From: Spirosoma validum
GTDB taxonomy: Bacteria; Bacteroidota; Bacteroidia; Cytophagales; Spirosomataceae
Length of the DNA: 64,000 nucleotides
Assembly (NCBI RefSeq): GCF_014699035.1
Contig: NZ_JACXAA010000014.1
Location: forward strand, 1 to 64,000
Direction of reading: 5' to 3'
Shown: positions 8,435 to 16,680 of the stretch, piece after piece
Layout: each line of letters begins with the position of its first letter
Position numbering within the stretch: the stretch's first letter is position 1
Made by a program: the position numbers and the translations under genes
The notes under the pieces: model-generated
Databases searched by the model: none
What the model was told of the DNA's origin: nothing
What the model saw: the letters and a program-made list of their open reading frames with translations, nothing else

Positions 8435-9400
8435 ATGAACGAACTACTCGTGGATAGCCCTTTTCGGCAGGATATACTAAAGGGACTGTCTGCCAATCCA
8501 AAATATCTTTTGCCCAAGTACTTTTATGATGCCCGGGGTGACGAACTGTTTCAGCAAATCATGCACTGCCCGGAGTATTACCTGACCCAGGCGGAAGCGG
8601 AAATTCTCAGCCTGCAAAGCCGCCGGATTCTGGAGCGTTGTGCCAATACGTCTGGCCAATTTGATATCGTTGAGCTGGGTGCGGGCGACGGCTCCAAAAC
8701 GATCTTTTTGCTACAAGAAGCACTGCGAATGCAATGCAGCCAACAGTATTATCCGATTGATATTTCGCCCAGCATGATTGCTTACCTGAACCAAAACCTG
8801 GGTGCTAAACTACCCGGTATGCAGGTGAGCGGATTGGCCGGTGATTATTTTGACATGCTGGAGCAATTACAGACCGCCAATGACCAACCGAAACTCGTTT
8901 TGTTTCTGGGAGCAACCGTCGGCAACATGCTCCCTCGCGAGGCTGTGCAGTTCTTTCAGCAACTAAAATCGTTCTTACGGCAAGGCGACCACGTACTGGT
9001 GGGGTTTGATCTGAAGAAAAATCCGCAAACGATTCTGGATGCCTACAACGATAAAGGTGGGCTAACCAAAGCGTTTAATCTGAATCTGTTGCAACGTATC
9101 AACCGTGAATTGGGTGCCAATTTTCAGCTCCACCAATTCAGTCATTTTCCAGTCTATGATCCCATAACGGGTAGCTGCAAAAGTTACCTGATCAGTACGT
9201 GCGATCAACGGGTAACCTTCGATGATGATACCGTCATTGCCTTTGAGCGCGACGAACCAATCTATATGGAAGTATCTCAGAAATATAGTAAAACAGAAAT
9301 CCAGCAGTTAGCCTCGCAGGCTGGTTTTAAACCGGTCGAATCCTTTTATGATTCCCGTCACCAGTTTGCGGATGTACTGTGGCGCGTTTCGAGTGAGTAG
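8435..9400 (+). CDS. egtD: L-histidine N(alpha)-methyltransferase EgtD
   Basis: This 321-residue protein is the usual EgtD length. SAM-binding motif I is VELGAGDGSKT, followed by PIDISPSMI and LVLFLGATVGN. The histidine-binding region has YNDKGGLTKAFNLNLL, diagnostic of the family. EgtD trimethylates histidine to hercynine, the first step of ergothioneine synthesis, feeding EgtB encoded just upstream. No egtE-type PLP lyase is visible in the window, so the last C-S cleavage must be done by an enzyme encoded elsewhere. Confidence 0.95.
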   Translation: MNELLVDSPFRQDILKGLSANPKYLLPKYFYDARGDELFQQIMHCPEYYLTQAEAEILSLQSRRILERCANTSGQFDIVELGAGDGSKTIFLLQEALRMQCSQQYYPIDISPSMIAYLNQNLGAKLPGMQVSGLAGDYFDMLEQLQTANDQPKLVLFLGATVGNMLPREAVQFFQQLKSFLRQGDHVLVGFDLKKNPQTILDAYNDKGGLTKAFNLNLLQRINRELGANFQLHQFSHFPVYDPITGSCKSYLISTCDQRVTFDDDTVIAFERDEPIYMEVSQKYSKTEIQQLASQAGFKPVESFYDSRHQFADVLWRVSSE

Positions 9401-9456
9401 ATATGTGCTGACAACCCAGGCGCGGCTTTTTTAGTTAGACCTGTAACCGGATCGTT

Positions 9457-10029
9457 ATGCAAGCCAGTCTCTTCAGAAGCATCGCAGTTTCTGCTTTACT
9501 GATAATCAGTAGTGGGTCAATTGCCCGCGCTCAGGAATATGTACCACCCATTAAACCCGCGCCAACAGGTAAGTCGCCAGGGGTAAAAGTCAAACTACTG
9601 AGTACCAACGGGCAAACCAAGACCTATGCCGTGATTTTCTCCAAGGGCGATGAGGTAGTATCGGGCCTAACAGAATTCGCTCAAAAATATAAGGTCAAAA
9701 GCGCTCATTACACGGGTATCGGTGATGCGATGTCGGCCAAAGTAGGATGGTATGACTATGGCCGCAAGATGTTCAAAGTCATCCCCATCAGCAAACCTTC
9801 TGAGGTAACCTCGTTGATTGGCGACATCGCCGTATTCAATGGCAAACCAGTGGCTCACACGCATATTAACGTAGCAACTGAAGACGGCATCACCCACGGT
9901 GGGCACCTACTTGAATTGATCATTGGTCCTACGTTAGAGGTCATCGTTACGGTTGAACCAACTCCGATGTATAAACGACTTAACCAAGAGTTTAATGCTG
10001 GTATCATTGATCCCGCGTTGGAGAAGTAA
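9457..10029 (+). CDS. Secreted PCC-domain (DUF296) protein
   Basis: This 190-residue protein has a signal peptide ending around Ala25 (IARA/QE). The rest is one PCC/PPD domain (plants and prokaryotes conserved, DUF296). Conserved histidines occur in PVAHTHINVATEDG and THGGHL, which in bacterial homologues can hold a metal in a trimeric fold. Bacterial PCC proteins are of unknown function and usually cytoplasmic; the secretion signal is a Bacteroidota variant. It ends 1 base before the right-hand 39-bp repeat and probably closes the egt transcription unit. Confidence 0.8.
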   Translation: MQASLFRSIAVSALLIISSGSIARAQEYVPPIKPAPTGKSPGVKVKLLSTNGQTKTYAVIFSKGDEVVSGLTEFAQKYKVKSAHYTGIGDAMSAKVGWYDYGRKMFKVIPISKPSEVTSLIGDIAVFNGKPVAHTHINVATEDGITHGGHLLELIIGPTLEVIVTVEPTPMYKRLNQEFNAGIIDPALEK

Positions 10030-10030
10030 T

Positions 10031-10092
10031 CTTAAACTAGTTTAAGCCCGTTTCTTAAGCTATCTTATTCCAGACTGGTCCGAAACAGACCA
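10031..10092. repeat. 39-bp direct repeat (right copy) plus adjoining hairpin
   Basis: Bases 10031-10069 are the second copy of the element at 5723-5761 (34 of 39 identical, same orientation). They include the perfect 14-base palindrome TTAAACTAGTTTAA. A weaker hairpin follows (TGGTC at 10076-10080, GACCA at 10088-10092), placed like the hairpin after the left copy. The element fills the gap between the PCC-domain gene and the broken hydrolase. Confidence 0.75.
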
Positions 10093-10111
10093 ATTTTGCA
10101 TCCAGTAAACG

Positions 10112-10997
10112 ATGCAAAAAATGAATCGGCGATTCCTCTTTCTACTTCTATTTAGTACGTCAACTGCCTTTAGTCAGACTCAACGGGCATGAGGCACTTT
10201 ATGCAGTTGCAGCCGTCACCAGCAACAGCCATTCCCTACGGCAATAATCCCAAAGCGGGATATTACGTCAAGTCGGGTGATACCCGCATTTACTATGAAG
10301 TTTATGGCAAAGGAAAACCTTTCGTGGTATTGCACGGCGGTGGCGTAGGCTCTACCTATGAGATGGCTCAGTTTATTGACAGCCTGGCCAAAACCTATCA
10401 AGTCATTGCCATCTCTACCCGGGGACATGGCAAATCGGAGATAGGCCATTCGCCGGTCACCTATGAGCAAAAGGCGAATGATGTGATGGCCGCTATCAAT
10501 GACGTAACGAAAGATAGTGTAATGGTTCTGGGCTTTAGCGATGGCGCTTATACTGGCTATAAGCTGGCCAGTATGTACCCGGCACGCGTGAAGAAACTCG
10601 TTGGGATGGGTGCTGGTGAGCAGATACCCGGACTTCGGAAAGTCATCTTAAACGTCCAGGAAATGGCTAAGCTGGATAGTCTATACATCAAACAGCAACT
10701 AGGCCTGATGCCTGAACCCCAAAGGCTGCAAGAATACTGGACAAATTTGGCCAATTTCCATAACACCATGACCGCTAGTAAAGAACTGTTCGCCAGCATC
10801 CATTGCCCGGTACTGGTGCTGTCTGGAGAGCGTGATCAAAATGTGCCCCTGGCAACGATAATTGCTACGTATCAATTGCTACGTATCAGATGATTCCAAA
10901 CAGCCAGCTCAGCATAATTCCCAACGCGCCCCATCCGGTATTTCTGGTGAATTTTCCGGCCGTCTGGGCGAGCGTAGCGCCTTTTCTAAAGCAATAA
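10112..10997 (+). pseudogene. Secreted alpha/beta hydrolase, two frameshifts
   Basis: Three frames together give one typical secreted alpha/beta hydrolase. Bases 10112-10189 encode a signal peptide (MQKMNRRFLFLLLFSTSTAF) that runs into TGA at 10190. The hydrolase body continues in another frame from about 10174, with IPYGNNPKAGYY, VLHGGG and nucleophile elbow LGFSDGAYTG. That frame stops at 10891 after a 14-bp tandem duplication (10861-10888). The true C-terminus, about 35 residues including PNAPHPVFLVNFPAVW, continues in a third frame to TAA at 10995. The gene is probably inactive unless either site is a sequencing error. Confidence 0.8.
10861..10888. repeat. 14-bp tandem duplication that breaks the hydrolase
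   Basis: ATTGCTACGTATCA occurs twice back to back (10861-10874 and 10875-10888). Removing one copy restores the reading frame into the expected hydrolase C-terminus. This is a recent slippage-type mutation or an assembly error. Confidence 0.9.
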
Positions 10998-11009
10998 TCT
11001 GTAATTACC

Positions 11010-11978
11010 ATGAAAGCTGCCGTTATCTATCGTCCCGGTTCGCCCGAGGAGTTTATTCTGAAAGATCGCCCTATACCAACACCAGCGGAAGGGCAGATTT
11101 TAGTCAGGGTTAAAGCGTTTGGACTGAATCGGTCTGAATTGATGACCCGCAAAGGCTACTCGCCGGGTGTTCAGTTTCCGCGTGTGCTGGGTATCGAGTG
11201 CGTCGGCGAAGTAGAAAGCGATCCCTCCGGTCAATATGCCAAAGGCCAGAAAGTCATGGCGCTGATGGGCGGAATGGGCCGAGATTTCGACGGCAGCTAT
11301 GCTGAATACACCCTGCTGCCTAAGCACCTGTTACGTCCCTTTCAGAGCGAACTGCCCTGGGTGGTGCTGGGAGCAATTCCTGAAATGTTCCAAACGGCTT
11401 ACGGCTCGCTGTATCCGGCCCTGGCCGTTCAGGGAGGTGAAACCCTGCTGATTCGCGGGGGTACTTCATCGGTAGGGATGCTGACGACTCAACTGGCTAG
11501 CCTGGCGGGTCTGACCGTACTGGCAACGACTCGTAACCCGAAGAAAGAAAGTGCGTTACGTACCAACGGAGCCGCACACGTACTAATCGACAGTGGAACA
11601 CTGAACGAGGCCGTGCGGACTATTTATCCGGAAGGTGTCGATAAGGTGCTGGAGTTGGTGGGTACGTCAACGCTACGCGACTCATTACGTTGTCTAAAAC
11701 CCGGCGGCACGGGCTGTATGAGTGGGATGCTGGCCGAAAGCTGGACGATTCCCGATTTTGCGCCGATGGAGTTCATCCCTGCCACGGTGCGGCTAACCAC
11801 CTACGATAGCGGCCAGGTTACTAGCCCGGCAGCCGTTTTTCAGGATTTCATCCGACAGGTTGAAACAGCACAGGTAAAGCTCGCCGTCAGCCGAACGTTT
11901 ACGCTGGATCAGATTGTGGCGGCTCACCAATTTATGGACAGTAATCAGGGAGCCGGTAAGATTGTCGTGCTACCCTAA
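11010..11978 (+). CDS. Zinc-independent MDR family oxidoreductase (quinone-reductase-like)
   Basis: This 322-residue protein has an N-terminal GroES-like domain (about 1-120, with LRVLGIEC-like PRVLGIECVGEV) and a C-terminal Rossmann domain (about 125-280). The nucleotide-binding turn is LLIRGGTSSVGMLTTQLA. The zinc ligands of alcohol dehydrogenases are absent, placing it with the NAD(P)H quinone-reductase/crotonyl-CoA-type branch. The start ATG lies 12 bases after the ancestral end of the broken hydrolase, so the two once formed an operon. Confidence 0.88.
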   Translation: MKAAVIYRPGSPEEFILKDRPIPTPAEGQILVRVKAFGLNRSELMTRKGYSPGVQFPRVLGIECVGEVESDPSGQYAKGQKVMALMGGMGRDFDGSYAEYTLLPKHLLRPFQSELPWVVLGAIPEMFQTAYGSLYPALAVQGGETLLIRGGTSSVGMLTTQLASLAGLTVLATTRNPKKESALRTNGAAHVLIDSGTLNEAVRTIYPEGVDKVLELVGTSTLRDSLRCLKPGGTGCMSGMLAESWTIPDFAPMEFIPATVRLTTYDSGQVTSPAAVFQDFIRQVETAQVKLAVSRTFTLDQIVAAHQFMDSNQGAGKIVVLP

Positions 11979-12012
11979 GCAAGCCTATTACGTATCATCT
12001 CAAATATACACC

Positions 12013-12684
12013 ATGAAACGTACCTTATTCATCCTGATCGGCGGTTTGCTTTTCTCTTCGATGGGTTTGCATGCGCAAGCCATTACGCTGAATGGAGATA
12101 GACTGGTACCGAATCAGGTGTCGATGTCGTTCGAGCGCGTCATGGGTAAAGAAGCTCTCAAGGTGGTCAAAGATTCTACCATACAAAAGGTGGACGAACC
12201 GACCTTTGTCCGAATTAAAGGAATTGACTTTACGAATGGCACCATCGAAGTAAAGGTCCTAAGCCGACTGCTGAGAAGTGCTCCAGAAACGGCACGGGGG
12301 TTTATTGGCGTTGCCTTTCGGATCAATGAAACCAATACAAAATACGAGAGTATCTACATCCGCCCAACCAATGGTCGGGCGGAGGATCAGGTGCGACGTA
12401 ATCACTCTATTCAGTACTACTCGTACCCTGACTACAAGTTTGATCGACTCCGGAAAGAAGCACCGGAGCGGTACGAATCCTACGCGGACATGGCGCTGAA
12501 TGAATGGATTACGATGAAAATCGTCGTGAATGGGCAAAAAGCGCAACTCTATCTGGGCGACAATAAACAGCCTTCGCTAGTCGTGAACGACCTTAAGCTG
12601 GGAGCAGACGCATCGGGTGGTATTGGCCTATGGGTGGATGTAGGTACCGAAGGCTATTTCGCCGATTTGAAGATGACAAAATAG
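12013..12684 (+). CDS. Secreted protein with concanavalin-like (DUF1080-type) fold
   Basis: This 223-residue protein starts at ATG 12013, where a clear signal peptide begins (MKRTLFILIGGLLFSSMGLHAQA). The mature part is beta-rich, with segments GTIEVKVLSR, ARGFIGVAFRI and GGIGLWVDVGTEGYFADLKM. This matches the single-domain jelly-roll found in 3-keto-disaccharide hydrolase/LamG-like proteins. No catalytic residues can be assigned. It may bind carbohydrate. It follows the MDR oxidoreductase by 34 bases and nearly abuts the convergent SDR gene (4-base gap). Confidence 0.7.
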   Translation: MKRTLFILIGGLLFSSMGLHAQAITLNGDRLVPNQVSMSFERVMGKEALKVVKDSTIQKVDEPTFVRIKGIDFTNGTIEVKVLSRLLRSAPETARGFIGVAFRINETNTKYESIYIRPTNGRAEDQVRRNHSIQYYSYPDYKFDRLRKEAPERYESYADMALNEWITMKIVVNGQKAQLYLGDNKQPSLVVNDLKLGADASGGIGLWVDVGTEGYFADLKMTK

Positions 12685-12688
12685 AAAG

Positions 12689-13531
12689 CTATACGTCCTC
12701 GTGTGCGAGGGAAGTCGATAACTCACGATACGCGTTGAGTTGTTGCTGAAGTGTTGCGATTACCTGCTCGGCCGTATCAATGGCATCGGCTCCGGCAATA
12801 AAACGTAGCGGTAGCTTTTCCTGATTCGCGATCGTGATAAGCGCCTGAGCGAGTTTGGCCGGATCGCCGGACTGCTGACCGTTTGCGCCTTTCCAGAATT
12901 GCATTTGCTGCGTTCGGCGTTTGTTGTAATCGTCGATTTGCCGCTCGGCGTAATTTGTAGACTCCTCCGTGAGAAGTTCAGTACGGAAAAAGCCAGGATT
13001 GACAATAGTAGTGTGGATGCCAAACGGTTCGATCTCCGCCTGTAGCGACTCCATCCAGCCTTCGAGGCCGAATTTAGAAGCAGCATAGGCAGTACCAAAC
13101 TCAAAGCCAACGAGACCCGCCGTCGATGAGATCGAAATAATGTGCCCTGAGCGCTGTTTGCGCATAACCGGCAGTACGGCACGCGTTACGTTCATCGGGC
13201 CAATGAGGCTTGTCAGGAGCTGCTGCTCCATTTGCTCCGGTGTCAATTCCTCAAAGTAACCGGCATAAAAGCTGGCTGCGTTGTTGACCAGTACGTCGAT
13301 ACGGCCAAACCGGTCGACAGTAGCCTTAACCGCAACTGTGGCATCGGCTGGATTGGTAATGTCCAGTTTCACAACCAACAGGTCCGCGGATTCGCCAACT
13401 GCCTGGGCCACCTTGTCTATATTACGACCAGTCGCCACGACTTTATTGCCTGCTGCCAAGGCAGCTTTAGCGATATCGACACCCATCCCGCGCCCTGCGC
13501 CGGTGATAAACCAAACCTTGTTGTTATCCAT
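12689..13531 (-). CDS. Short-chain dehydrogenase/reductase (classical SDR)
   Basis: About 280 residues from ATG 13531 (MDNNKVWFITGAGRGMG); another ATG sits 6 bases upstream, and longer in-frame extensions have no support. It has the cofactor motif TGAGRGMG, VNNAA, catalytic Ser in ISISSTAGLVG and the YAASK motif. ATGRNID after beta-strand 2 suggests NADP(H) preference. It is preceded on the same strand by an AraC gene, a recurring pairing in this window. The substrate is unknown and is probably a small carbonyl or alcohol. Confidence 0.9.
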   Translation of the reverse strand: MDNNKVWFITGAGRGMGVDIAKAALAAGNKVVATGRNIDKVAQAVGESADLLVVKLDITNPADATVAVKATVDRFGRIDVLVNNAASFYAGYFEELTPEQMEQQLLTSLIGPMNVTRAVLPVMRKQRSGHIISISSTAGLVGFEFGTAYAASKFGLEGWMESLQAEIEPFGIHTTIVNPGFFRTELLTEESTNYAERQIDDYNKRRTQQMQFWKGANGQQSGDPAKLAQALITIANQEKLPLRFIAGADAIDTAEQVIATLQQQLNAYRELSTSLAHEDV

Positions 13532-13568
13532 ATTCATTACGTAGTCTTTATTGTCTTTAATTACGCTG

Positions 13569-13576
13569 CAAAGGTC
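13569..13576 (-). promoter_or_regulatory. Possible -7 element of the SDR gene
   Basis: On the minus strand this reads GACCTTTG, one base from TAnnTTTG, about 37 bases before the SDR start. The same 8-mer lies before the minus-strand genes at 17645-18547 (18569-18576) and 23901-24818 (24889-24896). Confidence 0.3.
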
Positions 13577-13627
13577 TATCGGACGTAGCAACGCCGTTAA
13601 AGAAAAACAAAGCAAAACGTAAGAATT

Positions 13628-14503
13628 TCAAAGGGAGGCTGCTCGAACCGATTTGGGAATATGACCCGTTTTCTTCTTAAAAAAGTTATTAAAATAAGTG
13701 GGGTACTCGAAGCCGAGAGCATACGCGATGTCAGCAATATTCCAATCCGTATGTTGCAGCAGAGCGTTGGCTTCGTGGATAATCCGGTCGGCAATGTGAG
13801 CGGTGGTTGGTTTGCCGGTCACTTCCTTGACCGAGCTATTCAAATGATTGACGTGGACAGACAACTGTTTCGCAAAATCCTGCGCCGTTTTTAATTCTAA
13901 TGGACGGTCGGTGCTTTCGATGGGAAACTGTCGTTCCAGCAGGTCAAGAAATACAGATGTAATTCGCACAGCTGCATTTTTGTGTTCGGGAGTGTTTTCG
14001 GAAGGCTGTAGTTTCAAAGCCTCATGAATAATCAGGTTGATGTAGTTACGGATCAGCTCATCCTTAAAGGCATAATCCGTATCCTGTTCGGCAATCATCT
14101 TTTGGTAGATAGGAGCAATAGCCGCTTTTTGCTCCTTGTTCAACGTTAAAATGGGCGTACCACCGATTTTAAATAAGGGCGATTGCAGGAGGCTCTCGGA
14201 ACGGTCGCTTAGCTTGAGAAACTCCTCGGTAAAGAGACAGGCGTAGCCTTCGTTTATGGTCGAAACAACCTCACAGGAGTAAGGGATACGCGGATTGCCA
14301 AAAAACAAAATGGTCTCATTCGTTTCAAAACTCCGATCTGCATAATGAAAAACATACGTTCCGGTGTTCAGGCTGATTTTGTAGAAATCTTTCCGATTGT
14401 AACTATGACCACCAGACTTGCTATCTATTTCATAGGCTTTGAAACCCTTTAGTTTTACCTCGGCAGTAAAATCTGATACCTGTACGTTTGCCTGTTTATT
14501 CAT
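13628..14503 (-). CDS. AraC family transcriptional regulator
   Basis: This 291-residue protein has an N-terminal sensor half (FYKISLNTGTYVFHYADRS, FFGNPRIPYSCEV) and a C-terminal AraC-type double HTH ending in IADIAYALGFEYPTYFNNFF. It is closely related in layout to the regulator at 2617-3531. It lies upstream of the SDR gene in the same direction and probably controls it. A -7-like TAACTTTG lies only four bases before the start codon, so the mRNA may be nearly leaderless. Confidence 0.9.
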   Translation of the reverse strand: MNKQANVQVSDFTAEVKLKGFKAYEIDSKSGGHSYNRKDFYKISLNTGTYVFHYADRSFETNETILFFGNPRIPYSCEVVSTINEGYACLFTEEFLKLSDRSESLLQSPLFKIGGTPILTLNKEQKAAIAPIYQKMIAEQDTDYAFKDELIRNYINLIIHEALKLQPSENTPEHKNAAVRITSVFLDLLERQFPIESTDRPLELKTAQDFAKQLSVHVNHLNSSVKEVTGKPTTAHIADRIIHEANALLQHTDWNIADIAYALGFEYPTYFNNFFKKKTGHIPKSVRAASL

Positions 14504-14507
14504 GACA

Positions 14508-14515
14508 CAAAGTTA
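14508..14515 (-). promoter_or_regulatory. -7 promoter element of the AraC gene
   Basis: The minus strand reads TAACTTTG, a perfect TAnnTTTG match, four bases before the start codon at 14503. Transcription starting a few bases downstream would give a leaderless or near-leaderless mRNA. No good -33 TTG is visible. Confidence 0.35.
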
Positions 14516-14848
14516 AGAAAATCAAAGCTTACCAGTATGCCGAATCTCATACAGTCGATCTATTGGTACATTGACGGTAAGATTCTGTCAACTAGGTGAT
14601 TCATTTGACCTATAGTAGGCCAATTAATTTCTCCGATTTTCGAGTTCAACTCTGTTGACTTGAAACTCTGGGATTTTAAGGTTTATGGGATAGGTACAGT
14701 AGTTAGTCCAATGCATGCCTATGAACATGACACCACACCATCAGCTCGACTCTAGAGATTAGAAATTTTTATAAGAAAACTCTGATGTTACGTATATAAG
14801 AAGTTTCCAGTGAAGGTTATTTTACATAAGTAGTTCATTGAAAACACA

Positions 14849-14964
14849 TTAGATTATTTTTGTCATGCTGACGCAGGAAGCATCTTCGGTGGCTGGAGTA
14901 ATTTACTTTGCCGAAGATGCTTCCTGCGTCAGCATGACAAAATATGCCTTTTAGAATAATCTAA
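14849..14964. repeat. Palindromic repeat family A, copy 2, with outer arms
   Basis: Perfect 32-base inverted arms (14858-14889 and 14911-14942) enclose a 21-base loop. The arms are identical over 30 bases to copy 1 at 2520-2604, while the loops differ. A second, outer pair of 9-base arms (14849-14857 and 14956-14964, TTAGATTAT and its complement) surrounds it. It lies in a 553-base AT-rich gap (14516-15068) in which I see no gene. Confidence 0.9.
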
Positions 14965-15068
14965 ACCAATTGTACTTGAGTACATAAGTTCATATTACCT
15001 GCATTAGAGAAAGAAATAAGACTTAATTGTTTTCGAACGATGATCAAACGTTATAATAAAAAAAGAGT

Positions 15069-15641
15069 ATGAAGCTTGTTATTCTGTTCGGTCCGCCTGC
15101 TGTTGGAAAAATGACCGTGGGTCAGGAGTTGGAAAAAATAACGGAGTTAAAGTTATTTCATAACCACATGTCCTTAGAACTGGTCAATCAGTTTTTCGAC
15201 TTTGGAACCCCTCCCTTCGAACGGCTCGACCGTATAATCCGCTTTGCTTTCTTTGAGGAGATTGCTAAAAGCGATCTGGATGGATTGATATTTACGTATG
15301 TCTGGGACTTGAATCAGCAGGAGGATACGGACTACATTGAAGAAGTAGCTCAACTATTCATGAATCAAGGAGCCAGTATATTTTATGTAGAATTAAAAGC
15401 CGATCTGTCAGAACGATTACAGCGAAATCGAGACGGGCATCGGTTAGCCTGTAAGCCGTCCAAACGAAACGTTGCCGCTTCTGAAGCGTCACTGCTACAT
15501 TTTGAGGCAAACTACCGGATGAATACGCTGGAAAATGAATTTGGCCAAAAGCAGATCCTTACTATTGATAATACAACTATGGAGCCGCTGGAGGTAGCGA
15601 GGTTGATTAAACAATGGCTCAATCAGCAGTCACGGGAATAA
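15069..15641 (+). CDS. P-loop kinase-like/AAA family ATPase
   Basis: This 190-residue protein has a Walker A GPPAVGKMTVG at residues about 8-18 and a Walker-B-like strand GLIFTYVWDL. An Arg-rich lid segment contains LQRNRDGHRLACKPSKR. The size and layout are those of small nucleoside/shikimate-kinase-like P-loop proteins, in which a small molecule is phosphorylated. The exact substrate cannot be read from the sequence. It is monocistronic and convergent with the AraC gene at 15745. Confidence 0.75.
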   Translation: MKLVILFGPPAVGKMTVGQELEKITELKLFHNHMSLELVNQFFDFGTPPFERLDRIIRFAFFEEIAKSDLDGLIFTYVWDLNQQEDTDYIEEVAQLFMNQGASIFYVELKADLSERLQRNRDGHRLACKPSKRNVAASEASLLHFEANYRMNTLENEFGQKQILTIDNTTMEPLEVARLIKQWLNQQSRE

Positions 15642-15744
15642 ACACGTACGAATCGTCTTTTTGACGCTATAGCTCCCGTACAAGGTTGAATTTCATAAGA
15701 TACTGGCCGGTTTTCGTTGTTTTACCAGATTAATACCTTGTTAA

Positions 15745-16662
15745 TCAATTAAACGAATTTCGAAATTCCAACGGCGAAAAATTGGTCTTGGTTTTGAACA
15801 ACTTGCTGAATGACTGGGGATGTTCAAAGCCTAATGCATAGGCAATTTCGCTGACCGACAAATCAGTGGCGGATAATTTCTCTTTCGCCCTCTCAATCAG
15901 CTTGTCGTGGATGTGCTGCTGGGTGGTTTGTCCGGTTACTAATTTGAGCAGAGAGCTTAAATACGTAGGGGTCAGGTTGAGTGATTCGGCAACGTACTGA
16001 ACGGTTGGTAATCCGGTTTTCATCAACTCATCGCTGTTGAAATAGTCGGCAATAACGGTCTCCAGACGATCCAGAATTTTGTGATTGGTTATTTTTCGGG
16101 TGATGAACTGACGTTGATAAAACCGTTCCGAATATTTGAGCAGCAGTTCAAGTTGAGCAATAATCAGATCCTGACTGAACTTGTCAATGTTTGAATGATA
16201 CTCCTGCTGAACGCTTTGCATGATACCAGCAATGGTTATTTCCTCTTTCTCGGAAAGAAACAAAGCTTCATGGACCGAATAATCAAAGTACTCGTACTGC
16301 TTGATGGTTTTGGCTAAAGGCGTATTCCATAAAAAGTCGGGATGAATCAGCAACATCCATCCCGACTGATTTAATGGTGAATTCTGATCAACCTCAATTT
16401 TGAAAACCTGACCCGGTGCAATAAAGAACATGATCCCTTCATCAAAATCATATTCCTGCTGACCGTATCTCATCCTGGCAGAAAAATTCCTTTTCAATGC
16501 AATCGAATAAAAATCGAACACCAGGCTGGTTTCATTGGCATACAGGTGCTTGATTAATTCTAAATTGATCACGCTGATTAACGGATGTTCCGGTTTAGGC
16601 AATTCCCTGAACTGATGAAATTCGCTGATCGTTTTAAATCGATGAGGTTGCATAGTTGGCAT
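15745..16662 (-). CDS. AraC family transcriptional regulator
   Basis: This 305-residue protein has an N-terminal AraC-binding cupin (about 20-190, with FDEGIMFFIAPGQVFKIE) and a C-terminal HTH (about 215-300, ATDLSVSEIAYALGFEHPQS). It is a paralogue of the regulator at 25022-25918, sharing the YGxxxYDxxxxxFIAPGQVF core. It lies 18 bases downstream of an SDR-type epimerase gene on the same strand, so it is cotranscribed with the two NAD(P)-binding proteins it probably regulates. Confidence 0.9.
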   Translation of the reverse strand: MPTMQPHRFKTISEFHQFRELPKPEHPLISVINLELIKHLYANETSLVFDFYSIALKRNFSARMRYGQQEYDFDEGIMFFIAPGQVFKIEVDQNSPLNQSGWMLLIHPDFLWNTPLAKTIKQYEYFDYSVHEALFLSEKEEITIAGIMQSVQQEYHSNIDKFSQDLIIAQLELLLKYSERFYQRQFITRKITNHKILDRLETVIADYFNSDELMKTGLPTVQYVAESLNLTPTYLSSLLKLVTGQTTQQHIHDKLIERAKEKLSATDLSVSEIAYALGFEHPQSFSKLFKTKTNFSPLEFRNSFN

Positions 16663-16680
16663 AGTCCAATGTACTCCTTT

